Assembly: GCA_037140715.1 (NCBI GenBank)
Contig: JBAXDX010000118.1
Coordinates: 1-6,409, forward strand
From: JAUZPB01 sp037140715
Lineage (GTDB): Bacteria > Bacteroidota > Ignavibacteria > Ignavibacteriales > SURF-24
Direction of reading: 5' to 3'
Length of the DNA: 6,409 nt
Under the pieces are notes generated by a model, which ran no database searches, had not been told where the DNA came from, and worked only from the letters and a program-made list of their open reading frames with translations. Shown here piece by piece: positions 1-4,541 of this stretch. Within the stretch, counting starts at the first letter, position 1. Every line of letters begins with the position of its first letter. The translations under genes and the position numbers were made by a program.

Positions 1-2
1 GT

Positions 3-311
3 AATCTTTTGTCAAATGCAGTAAAGTTTACCAGGCAGGGGGGTAAAGTAATAGTTAAGGCAACAGAAGTAGCCAATAACATGGTGGAGATATCAGTAAC
101 TGACAGCGGTATCGGGATGTCGGAGAAGTTTTCCGAGAAATTATTTAAGACAGATGAAAAAGTCGGGCGCAAAGGGACGGACGGAGAGTCAGGATCGGGC
201 TTAGGTTTGCTGCTTTGCAAAGAATTTGTAGAAAAGCATGGCGGCAGAATTTGGGTGGAAAGCGAGATAGGAAAAGGAACTGCTTTTTATTTTACGATTC
301 TGGCAGCGTAG
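3..311 (+). CDS. Sensor histidine kinase, C-terminal ATPase domain (5' truncated by window edge)
   Basis: Only the last 102 residues are present; the gene starts before the window. The HATPase_c (GHKL) ATP-binding fold is clear. The N box is NLLSNAVKFT at bases 3-32. The G1 box follows as DSGIGM, then an F-box-like LFKTDEKVGRKGT, a G2 box GSGLGLLLCKEF, and the usual HGGRIWVES...GKGTAFYFTI end. These motifs bind ATP for autophosphorylation of a conserved His in a two-component system; that His domain and any sensor or receiver domains are upstream and not visible. The GSGLGL-plus-HGGxIWVES combination is typical of PAS-containing or hybrid kinases. The protein stops directly after the ATPase domain, so there is no C-terminal receiver domain. 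The partner response regulator and the signal cannot be told from here. Confidence 0.93.
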   Translation, partial: NLLSNAVKFTRQGGKVIVKATEVANNMVEISVTDSGIGMSEKFSEKLFKTDEKVGRKGTDGESGSGLGLLLCKEFVEKHGGRIWVESEIGKGTAFYFTILAA

Positions 312-327
312 CAAATTTCCCCGCCTG

Positions 328-366
328 CAATAGAATGGTCATAATCTGTTTTTCTATTGGTTTTCT
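328..366 (+). terminator. Possible weak terminator after the histidine kinase
   Basis: A perfect 8-bp inverted repeat (CAATAGAA at 328-335, TTCTATTG at 352-359) with a 16-base loop is followed by GTTTTCTG. It sits 17 bases after the kinase stop codon, where a terminator would be expected. The stem is AT-rich and the loop is long, so it would be weak at best. Confidence 0.3.
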
Positions 367-425
367 GTTATAACTGACTTAGTTTTAACCTTTACAATAA
401 TTCTATAACTATTTAAGGATTTATC

Positions 426-899
426 ATGATTGAAGAAAAAATAAAAGAACTTGGGTATGAATTGCCTGCCGCACCAAAGCCTCTTGCGGCCTATATTCCG
501 GCATTAATTGAGGGCAGTCTTGTTTATACAGCCGGACAGCTTCCGTTTGCAGGCGGTGAATTAAAGTATCAGGGAAAGGTTGGCTTTGATATTTCCGAGG
601 AGGAAGGACAGAAAGCCGCTGAAATTTGCGCACTTAATTGTCTTAGCGTTATTAAATCCGTAGCCGGCAGTCTTGATGCAATTGAACGGATTATTAAAGT
701 AACTGTTTTTATTAACAGCGCAGACGGATTTACCGCCCAGCCAAAGGTTGCGAACGGTGCTTCTGAGTTTTTTGTAAAAGTTTTCGGCGAAGCCGGAAGG
801 CATGTGCGCAGTGCTGTCGGAGTAAATGAACTGCCGGTTAATGCGGCAGTCGAAGTAGAGATTATTGCAAAATTAAAAAATGAAAGAGCTTCCATTTGA
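426..899 (+). CDS. RidA family (YjgF/YER057c/UK114) protein
   Basis: This 157-residue protein belongs to the longer RidA subfamily that carries a 'KxxELGxELP' N-terminal segment (residues 6-14) before the chorismate-mutase-like RidA fold. Family motifs visible are YTAGQLP (34-40), the helix EGQKAAEICALN, VTVFINS, and the signature VRSAVGVNELP. Arg128 and Glu143 line up with E. coli RidA Arg105 and Glu120, which bind the carboxylate of the substrate and position water; Tyr23 may match the active-site Tyr. Classical RidA hydrolyses reactive enamine/imine intermediates released by PLP enzymes such as threonine dehydratase. The exact substrate of this longer clade is not something I can state. 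The likely fold is a homotrimer acting in the cytoplasm. The ATG at 426 is preceded by AAGGA at 415-419. The gene stands alone on its strand and converges on the DAHP synthase gene. Confidence 0.9.
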   Translation: MIEEKIKELGYELPAAPKPLAAYIPALIEGSLVYTAGQLPFAGGELKYQGKVGFDISEEEGQKAAEICALNCLSVIKSVAGSLDAIERIIKVTVFINSADGFTAQPKVANGASEFFVKVFGEAGRHVRSAVGVNELPVNAAVEVEIIAKLKNERASI

Positions 900-934
900 G
901 TGATTTATTCCCGCTATATTACTAATATAAACCA

Positions 935-954
935 CCCCTGGTTGATAACCGGGG
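935..954. terminator. GC-rich hairpin between convergent genes
   Basis: CCCC (935-938) and GGTT (940-943) pair with AACC (947-950) and GGGG (951-954), leaving one bulged T and a 3-base loop. It is the only GC-rich hairpin in the 85-base gap between the convergent RidA and DAHP synthase genes, so a bidirectional terminator is the natural reading. Neither side has a good T-run (CAGTTAAATTATT on +, TGGTTTATATTAG on -), which lowers confidence. Confidence 0.45.
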
Positions 955-984
955 CAGTTAAATTATTACATGCCGGTTTTATCT

Positions 985-2010
985 TTATTTTACAAGCTGT
1001 ATCTTTTTGTCCACTATCGGGCAAAGCTGTTCAATCTTTGCAAGCATCTTTTTGAAATTCTTAGGAGTCAAAGACTGATAGCCATCGGATAATGCTTCTG
1101 CCGGCTTATGGTGAACTTCGATAATTAACCCATCCGCTCCGCAGGCAACTGCTCCCATTGACATAGCGGGTACTTTATCCCAGATTCCTATACCATGAGA
1201 AGGATCGACAAAAACAGGCAGGTGGGTAAGTTCTTTTATTACGGGCACTGCATTCAGGTCGAGCGTATTCCGGGTATAAGTTTCAAATGTACGGATGCCA
1301 CGTTCGCAGAGAATGACGTTAAAATTGCCTTGAGAGACGATATATTCTGCGCTCATGAGCAGGTCTTCGATACTGGCTGCAAGTCCGCGTTTCAGGAGTA
1401 TTGGATTTTTAAGGTCGCCTGCTCTTTCGAGAAGACTGAAGTTTTGCATATTACGTGCGCCAATCTGGATAATATCCGAGACCGCTGCTACATCGTTGAG
1501 CGTCTCGGTATCTTTAGCTTCGGTTACTATTATCATACCGAGTTCTTTTTTCAAATCGGACAGGTATTCCAGACCTTTGCTCTTAAGTCCCTGAAAAACA
1601 TAAGGGCTTGAGCGTGGTTTATAAGCTCCGGCGCGAAAAAATCTTATTCCCATCTCCTTTAATGGTCCGGCAATATCAAAAAGTTGCTGACGGCTTTCGA
1701 CTGAGCATGGACCGGCAATGATTGTCAGGTTTTCCCCGCCAATTTTTTGTCCGCCTGTTTCAATAATCGTATCCTCACTTTTAACTTCGCGGCTGACCAG
1801 TTTATATTTCTTAGAAACGCGGAGCGCTTCCTGTACTGAATCCATAATCAGGAAATCTTCCTCGTCAAGCTGAGTAGTCGGACCGGTTACACCAATGGCA
1901 AGTTTTTGTGTGCCATAAATCAGATATGGTTTACAGCCATGAAGTTCAATCCTTTCTTTTACTTTTTCTACATCTTTTTCCGATGCTTCCAGTTTCATAA
2001 TAATTACCAT
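985..2010 (-). CDS. aroF: 3-deoxy-7-phosphoheptulonate (DAHP) synthase with N-terminal regulatory domain
   Basis: This 341-residue enzyme condenses phosphoenolpyruvate and erythrose-4-phosphate to DAHP, the entry step of the shikimate pathway. It has the Thermotoga maritima type I-beta layout: an N-terminal ferredoxin-like domain (about 1-70), which in that family gives Tyr/Phe feedback inhibition, then a TIM barrel. Catalytic motifs are GPCSVES (100-106), FRAGAYKPRSSPY (125-137), LLKRG, CERGIRTFETYTRNTLDL, VDPSHGIG and GLIIEVHHKP. The metal ligands fall at Cys102, His272, Glu298 and Asp309, the same numbers as I recall for T. maritima. I chose ATG at 2010 because AAGGAG (2022-2017) lies six bases before it; an in-frame TTG at 2016 is too close to that site. 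No chorismate mutase domain is fused. The upstream region carries a Tyr/Phe attenuator (separate entries), so both expression and activity probably respond to aromatic amino acids. Confidence 0.95.
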   Translation of the reverse strand: MVIIMKLEASEKDVEKVKERIELHGCKPYLIYGTQKLAIGVTGPTTQLDEEDFLIMDSVQEALRVSKKYKLVSREVKSEDTIIETGGQKIGGENLTIIAGPCSVESRQQLFDIAGPLKEMGIRFFRAGAYKPRSSPYVFQGLKSKGLEYLSDLKKELGMIIVTEAKDTETLNDVAAVSDIIQIGARNMQNFSLLERAGDLKNPILLKRGLAASIEDLLMSAEYIVSQGNFNVILCERGIRTFETYTRNTLDLNAVPVIKELTHLPVFVDPSHGIGIWDKVPAMSMGAVACGADGLIIEVHHKPAEALSDGYQSLTPKNFKKMLAKIEQLCPIVDKKIQLVK

Positions 2011-2083
2011 TCGCAACTCCTTACATGGATTATAATTTAATTCACTTTTAGCTATAAGTTTTCAGTCGCCGGTTTATGGCAAC

Positions 2084-2118
2084 AAAAAAGTCCTCCTTGT
2101 GAACTAAGGAGGGCTTTT
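2084..2118 (-). terminator. Attenuator terminator (3:4 hairpin) upstream of DAHP synthase
   Basis: Read on the minus strand, AAAAGCCCTCCTT (2118-2106) pairs over all 13 positions (one G-U) with AAGGAGGACTTTT (2098-2086). The loop is 7 bases, and six U run from 2089 to 2084. This is a textbook intrinsic terminator. It lies 75 bases before the DAHP synthase start codon and after a promoter and leader ORF on the same strand. No other minus-strand gene lies upstream in the window that it could be ending, so premature termination of the leader transcript is its only sensible role. Confidence 0.88.
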
Positions 2119-2155
2119 GTAATCTTTTATTAAATACTCTTCTTTAATTCACCAG
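2096..2155 (-). promoter_or_regulatory. Antiterminator helix (2:3) of the aromatic attenuator
   Basis: On the minus strand, CTGGTGAATTAAAGA (2155-2141), just after the leader stop codon, can pair with TCCTTAGTTCACAAG (2110-2096): 13 of 15 positions pair, one of them G-U, across a 30-base loop. The partner segment uses the innermost five bases of the terminator's left arm, its whole loop, and three bases of its right arm. The helix and the terminator are therefore mutually exclusive. Forming it would let polymerase read into the DAHP synthase gene. The pairing was worked out by eye, with no folding energies. Confidence 0.6.
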
Positions 2156-2180
2156 CTAACCAACAGGCATGGTAAATCGG
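2152..2180 (-). promoter_or_regulatory. Leader 1:2 hairpin of the aromatic attenuator
   Basis: CCGATTTACC (2180-2171, leader codons 20-23) can pair with GGTTAGCTGG (2161-2152, last sense codon, stop codon and four bases beyond). Eight of ten positions pair, two of them G-U, with a 9-base loop. Its 3' end, CTGG, is also the 5' end of the antiterminator, so the two compete. A ribosome stalled on the Phe codons around 16-19 would cover segment 1 and free CTGG for the antiterminator, the logic of trp-type attenuation. The pairing is moderate in strength, so this is the least certain of the three helices. Confidence 0.45.
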
Positions 2181-2239
2181 CTGAATCCAAAGAAACAGAG
2201 ATAAAAATTAACGTAGTATGTATTTATTGTTGTTTTCAT
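2156..2239 (-). CDS. Tyr/Phe-rich attenuator leader peptide of DAHP synthase
   Basis: This 27-codon ORF runs ATG (2239) to TAG (2156). Residues 8-22 read YYVNFYLCFFGFSRF: three Tyr (8, 9, 13) and five Phe (12, 16, 17, 19, 22), so eight of fifteen are Tyr or Phe. These are end products of the pathway that the downstream gene starts. The ORF begins about seven bases after the predicted transcription start, ends 37 bases before the terminator, and overlaps segment 1 of the leader RNA. It parallels the pheA and trp leader peptides of enterobacteria; the peptide itself probably has no function. There is no strong Shine-Dalgarno, only an A-rich run before the ATG (GGTGAAAAAAATT). An in-frame GTG at 2251 lies upstream of the predicted transcript start, so I did not use it. 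Confidence 0.8.
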   Translation of the reverse strand: MKTTINTYYVNFYLCFFGFSRFTMPVG

Positions 2240-2252
2240 AATTTTTTTCACC

Positions 2253-2282
2253 AATATATTGAAAAATATAATGGTTTGTCAA
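2253..2282 (-). promoter_or_regulatory. Sigma70-type promoter of the leader-DAHP synthase transcript
   Basis: On the minus strand a perfect -35 box TTGACA (2282-2277) is followed after 18 bases by TATATT (2258-2253), which matches five of six -10 consensus bases. ATATAT one base earlier would give a 17-base spacer. The predicted start is near 2246, seven bases before the leader ATG, which gives the very short 5' end common in attenuated leaders. Confidence 0.65.
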
Positions 2283-2303
2283 GCATAAATTTCATAAAAC
2301 TGA

Positions 2304-2315
2304 TTCAAATTTGAA
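2304..2315. promoter_or_regulatory. Perfect 12-bp palindrome in the divergent panD / DAHP synthase intergenic region
   Basis: TTCAAATTTGAA is a perfect palindrome. Its centre lies about 63 bases upstream of the predicted minus-strand start and just upstream of the proposed panD promoter. The position would suit a dimeric regulator acting on either side. AT-rich palindromes of this length can arise by chance, and I know no regulator with exactly this site. Confidence 0.2.
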
Positions 2316-2319
2316 CATT

Positions 2320-2348
2320 TTGTGAATTCATACACTATTAATTATGTT
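2320..2348 (+). promoter_or_regulatory. Possible panD promoter
   Basis: TTGTGA (2320-2325) and TATGTT (2343-2348) are separated by 17 bases and each matches four of six sigma70 consensus bases. Transcription would start near 2355, inside the upstream in-frame extension of the panD reading frame. That supports the later start at 2416 and implies a leader of about 60 bases. Confidence 0.3.
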
Positions 2349-2415
2349 AATACTGGTAGAAGTAGTTAAAAAATATTATTTTAGATGTGTAATTAAAATA
2401 AGACGCGAATTGAAA

Positions 2416-2787
2416 ATGAGAGAAATGTTCAAAGCCAAAATACACCGCGCTACGGTTACAATGAGCGAGTTGTATTATGAAGGCAGCATTACAATAGATA
2501 AAGACTTAATGGACGCTGCTGATATTTATGAATATGAGAAGGTTCAGGTGGTAAACGTAAATAACGGAGCCAGATTTGAAACATATACGCTTATCGGCAA
2601 AGCCGGTAGCGGAATTATTTGTCTGAACGGTCCTGCTGCAAGGCTTGGCGCCGTTGGAGATGAAGTTATAATAATTACCTATGCGGGAATGAACGATGAG
2701 GAAGCCCGTACTCATAAGCCGAGAATTGTACTTGTTGATAAGGAAAATAAGGTTAAGAAAATTAATCCGGCTTTTATTGAACTATAG
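2416..2787 (+). CDS. panD: Aspartate 1-decarboxylase proenzyme
   Basis: PanD converts L-aspartate to beta-alanine for pantothenate and coenzyme A. It is made as an inactive chain that cleaves itself at Gly-Ser to create a pyruvoyl cofactor. The 123-residue product is family length. The processing site is EGS (22-24), so cleavage falls between Gly23 and Ser24, one residue earlier than the usual 24/25. Lys8, Arg53, Thr56, Tyr57 and Asn71 match the E. coli residues Lys9, Arg54, Thr57, Tyr58 and Asn72. KIHRATVT near the start and GSGIICLNGPAARLG are family motifs; the sequence resembles the Bacillus form more than the E. coli form. The frame is open back to an ATG at 2344, but those 24 extra residues match nothing in PanD. 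The ATG at 2416 fits the family start, although its ribosome site is weak. No panB or panC is adjacent. Confidence 0.94.
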   Translation: MREMFKAKIHRATVTMSELYYEGSITIDKDLMDAADIYEYEKVQVVNVNNGARFETYTLIGKAGSGIICLNGPAARLGAVGDEVIIITYAGMNDEEARTHKPRIVLVDKENKVKKINPAFIEL

Positions 2788-2823
2788 AGAATGTTGAGAT
2801 AATGGGTTATCTAAAATATTATT

Positions 2824-2887
2824 TCCGGAATCTTTTTGTATGATTAATTGTATAAGAACAAAAGTAATAAATCCGGATTGTTTTTTT
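2824..2887 (+). terminator. Possible terminator after panD
   Basis: TCCGGA at 2824-2829 can pair with TCCGGA at 2872-2877, and the second copy is followed closely by seven T (2881-2887). The loop is over 40 bases and the stem only six, so it is weak; the T-run may instead belong to the promoter of the next gene. A separate small hairpin, AGATAA/TTATCT at 2797-2812, lies nearer the panD stop but has no T-run. Confidence 0.25.
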
Positions 2888-2907
2888 ATAATTAAAATTA
2901 ATATGTT
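2878..2907 (+). promoter_or_regulatory. Possible promoter of the secreted-protein gene
   Basis: TTGTTT (2878-2883) and TATGTT (2902-2907) are 18 bases apart. Transcription would start near 2914, before the AGGTG ribosome site at 2920-2924. The -10 hexamer is the same as the one proposed for panD. The region is very AT-rich, so chance matches are likely. Confidence 0.3.
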
Positions 2908-2929
2908 CTAGAAATTTACAGGTGTAATA

Positions 2930-3436
2930 ATGAAAAAGATTTTATTCATTCTTATTATAGTTTCTTCGGCTGTTTTTGGACAATTTAGAGAACAGCTTAA
3001 TAATCAGCCCGGCGTACATGACGGTATGATTTCCAATAATACTCCGAGTATGGTACTCGGCTTTATTAATCCCAATAATTTTCAGATGCATCATTCTTAC
3101 AGTTTGTCATATTCCGCTTTTGGCGGGAACGGACTGGCTGTCGGCATATATACCAACAGCATGCTTTACAAGTTTAACAATGAGCTTAACCTTCAGGTGG
3201 ATGCCAGTCTTGTTCATACGCCTTACAGCAGCTTTGGCAAAGGTACAATGGATAATATAAACGGAATTTATGTCAGCCGCGCCGAACTGAATTATCGTCC
3301 GGGTAAAGATTTTCTGATAAACATTCAGTATAACAGGTTGCCTTATAACTATTACCCGCCGAACGGGTCTGTGGGTTATGGCTATACGGGTGGATTTCCA
3401 AGGTTTAATCAGGATATAATGAACAACGGATGGTAA
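2930..3436 (+). CDS. Secreted beta-rich protein of unknown function
   Basis: I do not recognise this 168-residue protein. Residues 1-18 are a clear signal peptide: MKK, a hydrophobic core ILFILIIVSSAV, and a cleavage region ending FGQ. There is no lipobox Cys, so it is exported but not lipidated. The mature part is rich in Asn, Tyr, Gly and Ser and has alternating polar/hydrophobic stretches (HHSYSLSYSAF, LAVGIYTNSMLY, ELNLQVDASLV, YVSRAELNYRP, FLINIQYNRLPYN). These read as beta-strands of a small outer-membrane or periplasmic beta protein. It ends in a Gly/Tyr/Pro-rich tail and a final Trp rather than the aromatic end of a classic porin strand. The ATG has AGGTG six bases upstream. The gene sits between panD and the LytR_C operon, separated from both by more than 140 bases, so it is probably transcribed alone. 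Confidence 0.75.
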   Translation: MKKILFILIIVSSAVFGQFREQLNNQPGVHDGMISNNTPSMVLGFINPNNFQMHHSYSLSYSAFGGNGLAVGIYTNSMLYKFNNELNLQVDASLVHTPYSSFGKGTMDNINGIYVSRAELNYRPGKDFLINIQYNRLPYNYYPPNGSVGYGYTGGFPRFNQDIMNNGW

Positions 3437-3479
3437 ACACATTCAGGTATCCGCTCAAAAATATCGGGCGATTGTTCTT

Positions 3480-3537
3480 TCTTACTTTTCATCTTAATCA
3501 TTATTGATTATGAGTATGGTTAAGATTACGGGTAAGA
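3480..3537. repeat. Extended inverted repeat before the LytR_C-rsfS-argS operon
   Basis: ATCTTAATC (3491-3499) pairs with GGTTAAGAT (3518-3526), nine pairs with one G-U. It is flanked by a second helix, TCTTAC (3480-3485) with GTAAGA (3532-3537), across a symmetric five-base internal loop. An alternative small hairpin, AATCA/TGATT (3496-3500 with 3505-3509), lies inside. No T-run follows on either strand, so it does not look like an intrinsic terminator. It could be an RNA structure at the 3' end of the upstream message or in an operon leader. The rest of the 217-base gap holds only AT-rich promoter-like sequence. Confidence 0.4.
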
Positions 3538-3591
3538 TAAAAAGGAAATCCGCTGCTCCTGTGTTTTTGCATGAATACATATTTAGTCCTA

Positions 3592-3622
3592 TTTTAAGCA
3601 TTAACGTGGTATATTATATTTG
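3592..3622 (+). promoter_or_regulatory. Possible promoter of the LytR_C-rsfS-argS operon
   Basis: TATATTTG (3615-3622) fits both a sigma70 -10 box (TATATT) and the Bacteroidetes-type TAnnTTTG element. TTTTAA at 3592-3597 is a poor -35 box at a 17-base spacing. Transcription would start near 3627, about 27 bases before the LytR_C start codon. Confidence 0.35.
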
Positions 3623-3653
3623 GTTATTTTTTTTGTAAAAAACAATTTCTGGA

Positions 3654-4142
3654 ATGATTAAGAAAAACAGTACAAACTCAAAATCCGCGGGCGCTGGCAT
3701 TAACACACCTGTAAAGAATATTTTCTTAAACGTTGTAATCTTCCTGCTTGGTGCTTTAATTTTGTATATGGCTTTTGCAATAGTTAAAAAGCTTATCAAT
3801 AAAGACTCTGAACAGAATATGTCTGTACAGGTGCAGGTCCCGTCTGAAATTATTCAGGCTGAAGTACTTAACGGTTGCGGTATGGCGGGCGTTGGAGATA
3901 AGTTTACCGATTATCTGCGAAATAATAAGGTGGATGTGGTAAATGTCGGCAATTATATCTCTTTTGATATAGTTAAAACTATTGTAATTGACCGTACCGG
4001 CAATCTGTCCAATGCAAAAAAGATCGCTTCCATGCTTGGCGTAAAGAAAGAAAATGTAATCCAGCAGTTAAATAATGATTATTTCCTGGATGTATCGGTT
4101 GTTATCGGTAAAGATTATAATCAGCTAAAACCACTAAAGTAA
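3654..4142 (+). CDS. Membrane-anchored LytR C-terminal (LytR_C) domain protein
   Basis: This 162-residue protein has a short basic, Ser/Asn-rich cytoplasmic tail (1-22), one transmembrane segment (about 23-44, IFLNVVIFLLGALILYMAFAIV) and an outside domain (about 65-155). The domain matches the LytR_C family: IQAEVLNGCGMAGVGDKFTDYLR at its start, VDVVNVGNYISFDIVKTIVIDRTGN in the middle, then AKKIASMLGV and the closing DVSVVIGKDY. In LytR-CpsA-Psr enzymes this domain follows the cell-wall ligase domain. Here the catalytic domain is absent, so the protein is not a wall-polymer transferase. Its role is unknown; binding a periplasmic or envelope ligand is a guess. The ATG at 3654 has only a weak site (CTGGA immediately before it). 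It is the first gene of an operon: its stop codon overlaps the ribosome site of rsfS nine bases before the next start. Confidence 0.85.
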   Translation: MIKKNSTNSKSAGAGINTPVKNIFLNVVIFLLGALILYMAFAIVKKLINKDSEQNMSVQVQVPSEIIQAEVLNGCGMAGVGDKFTDYLRNNKVDVVNVGNYISFDIVKTIVIDRTGNLSNAKKIASMLGVKKENVIQQLNNDYFLDVSVVIGKDYNQLKPLK

Positions 4143-4151
4143 GGGATAAAT

Positions 4152-4520
4152 TTGGAATCAATTGAACTTGCATACAAAGTCTCAGAGTTAATCTTTGATA
4201 AAAAAGGATACGATGTTAAAATCCTTGATTTAAGAACTATTTCAGGCATAGCCGATTACTTCGTTATCTGCTCGGCAGACTCTGACACGCATGTCCGGGC
4301 AATATCTGACGAAGTTGATAAGGAGTTGCGAAATGAGGGAATCAAAGCTCATGGTAAAGAAGGCTTAAAGGGGCTTAACTGGGCACTTATGGATTATTTT
4401 GATGTTATTGTGCATATCTTTAAAAAAGATGTGCGGGCTAATTATAATCTGGAAAAACTTTGGAGCGATGCTCCGGCTATTATTGTTGAAGATAAATCCT
4501 TAATGAAACAAACTCGTTAG
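4152..4520 (+). CDS. rsfS: Ribosome silencing factor RsfS (YbeB/Iojap family)
   Basis: RsfS binds large-subunit protein uL14 and stops the subunits from joining, lowering translation when nutrients are short. The 122-residue protein shows the family signatures throughout: DLRTISGIADYFVICSA (near 26-42), the helix THVRAISDEVDKEL, HGKEGLKGLNWALMDYFDVIVHIF, and the end motif RANYNLEKLWSDAP. I chose the TTG at 4152. The site AAGGG (4141-4145) is properly spaced before it, no ATG lies near the expected N-terminus, and ESIELAYKVSELI matches the usual first helix. AAGGG overlaps the stop codon of the preceding gene, which suggests coupled translation. argS follows after 21 bases, so two translation-related genes share a transcript. 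Confidence 0.95.
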   Translation: MESIELAYKVSELIFDKKGYDVKILDLRTISGIADYFVICSADSDTHVRAISDEVDKELRNEGIKAHGKEGLKGLNWALMDYFDVIVHIFKKDVRANYNLEKLWSDAPAIIVEDKSLMKQTR

Positions 4521-4541
4521 ACCCCCCGGAGAAATAAAGTT

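Noticed and set aside
561..895. Minus-strand open frames opposite the RidA gene.
   Set aside because: They are shadows of a conserved RidA reading frame with no motifs of their own.
1195..1611. A long plus-strand open frame opposite the DAHP synthase gene.
   Set aside because: It is antisense to a strongly conserved coding region, its translation is low-complexity and resembles no family, and it has no ribosome site.
2011..2016. TTG at 2016 as the DAHP synthase start.
   Set aside because: It directly abuts the AAGGAG ribosome site. ATG at 2010 has ideal spacing and makes the metal-ligand numbering coincide with the Thermotoga enzyme.
2029..2034. A perfect TATAAT on the minus strand just before the DAHP synthase gene.
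   Set aside because: Its transcript would start at about 2022, inside the ribosome site, and the only -35-like sequence at proper spacing (TTATAG) is poor. It is probably chance in an AT-rich stretch.
2086..2118. The same hairpin as a plus-strand terminator.
   Set aside because: No plus-strand gene ends upstream of it, the plus-side T-run is only four long, and the minus side has six T and a leader ORF in front of it.
2321..2336. CRP-like half-site TGTGA upstream of panD.
   Set aside because: The second half (TCACA at six-base spacing) is absent; the sequence there reads ACACT.
2344..2415. In-frame upstream extension of panD to an ATG at 2344.
   Set aside because: The 24 added residues match no PanD, and the likely panD promoter overlaps the ATG. 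The ATG at 2416 gives the family length and places the Gly-Ser cleavage site at 23/24.
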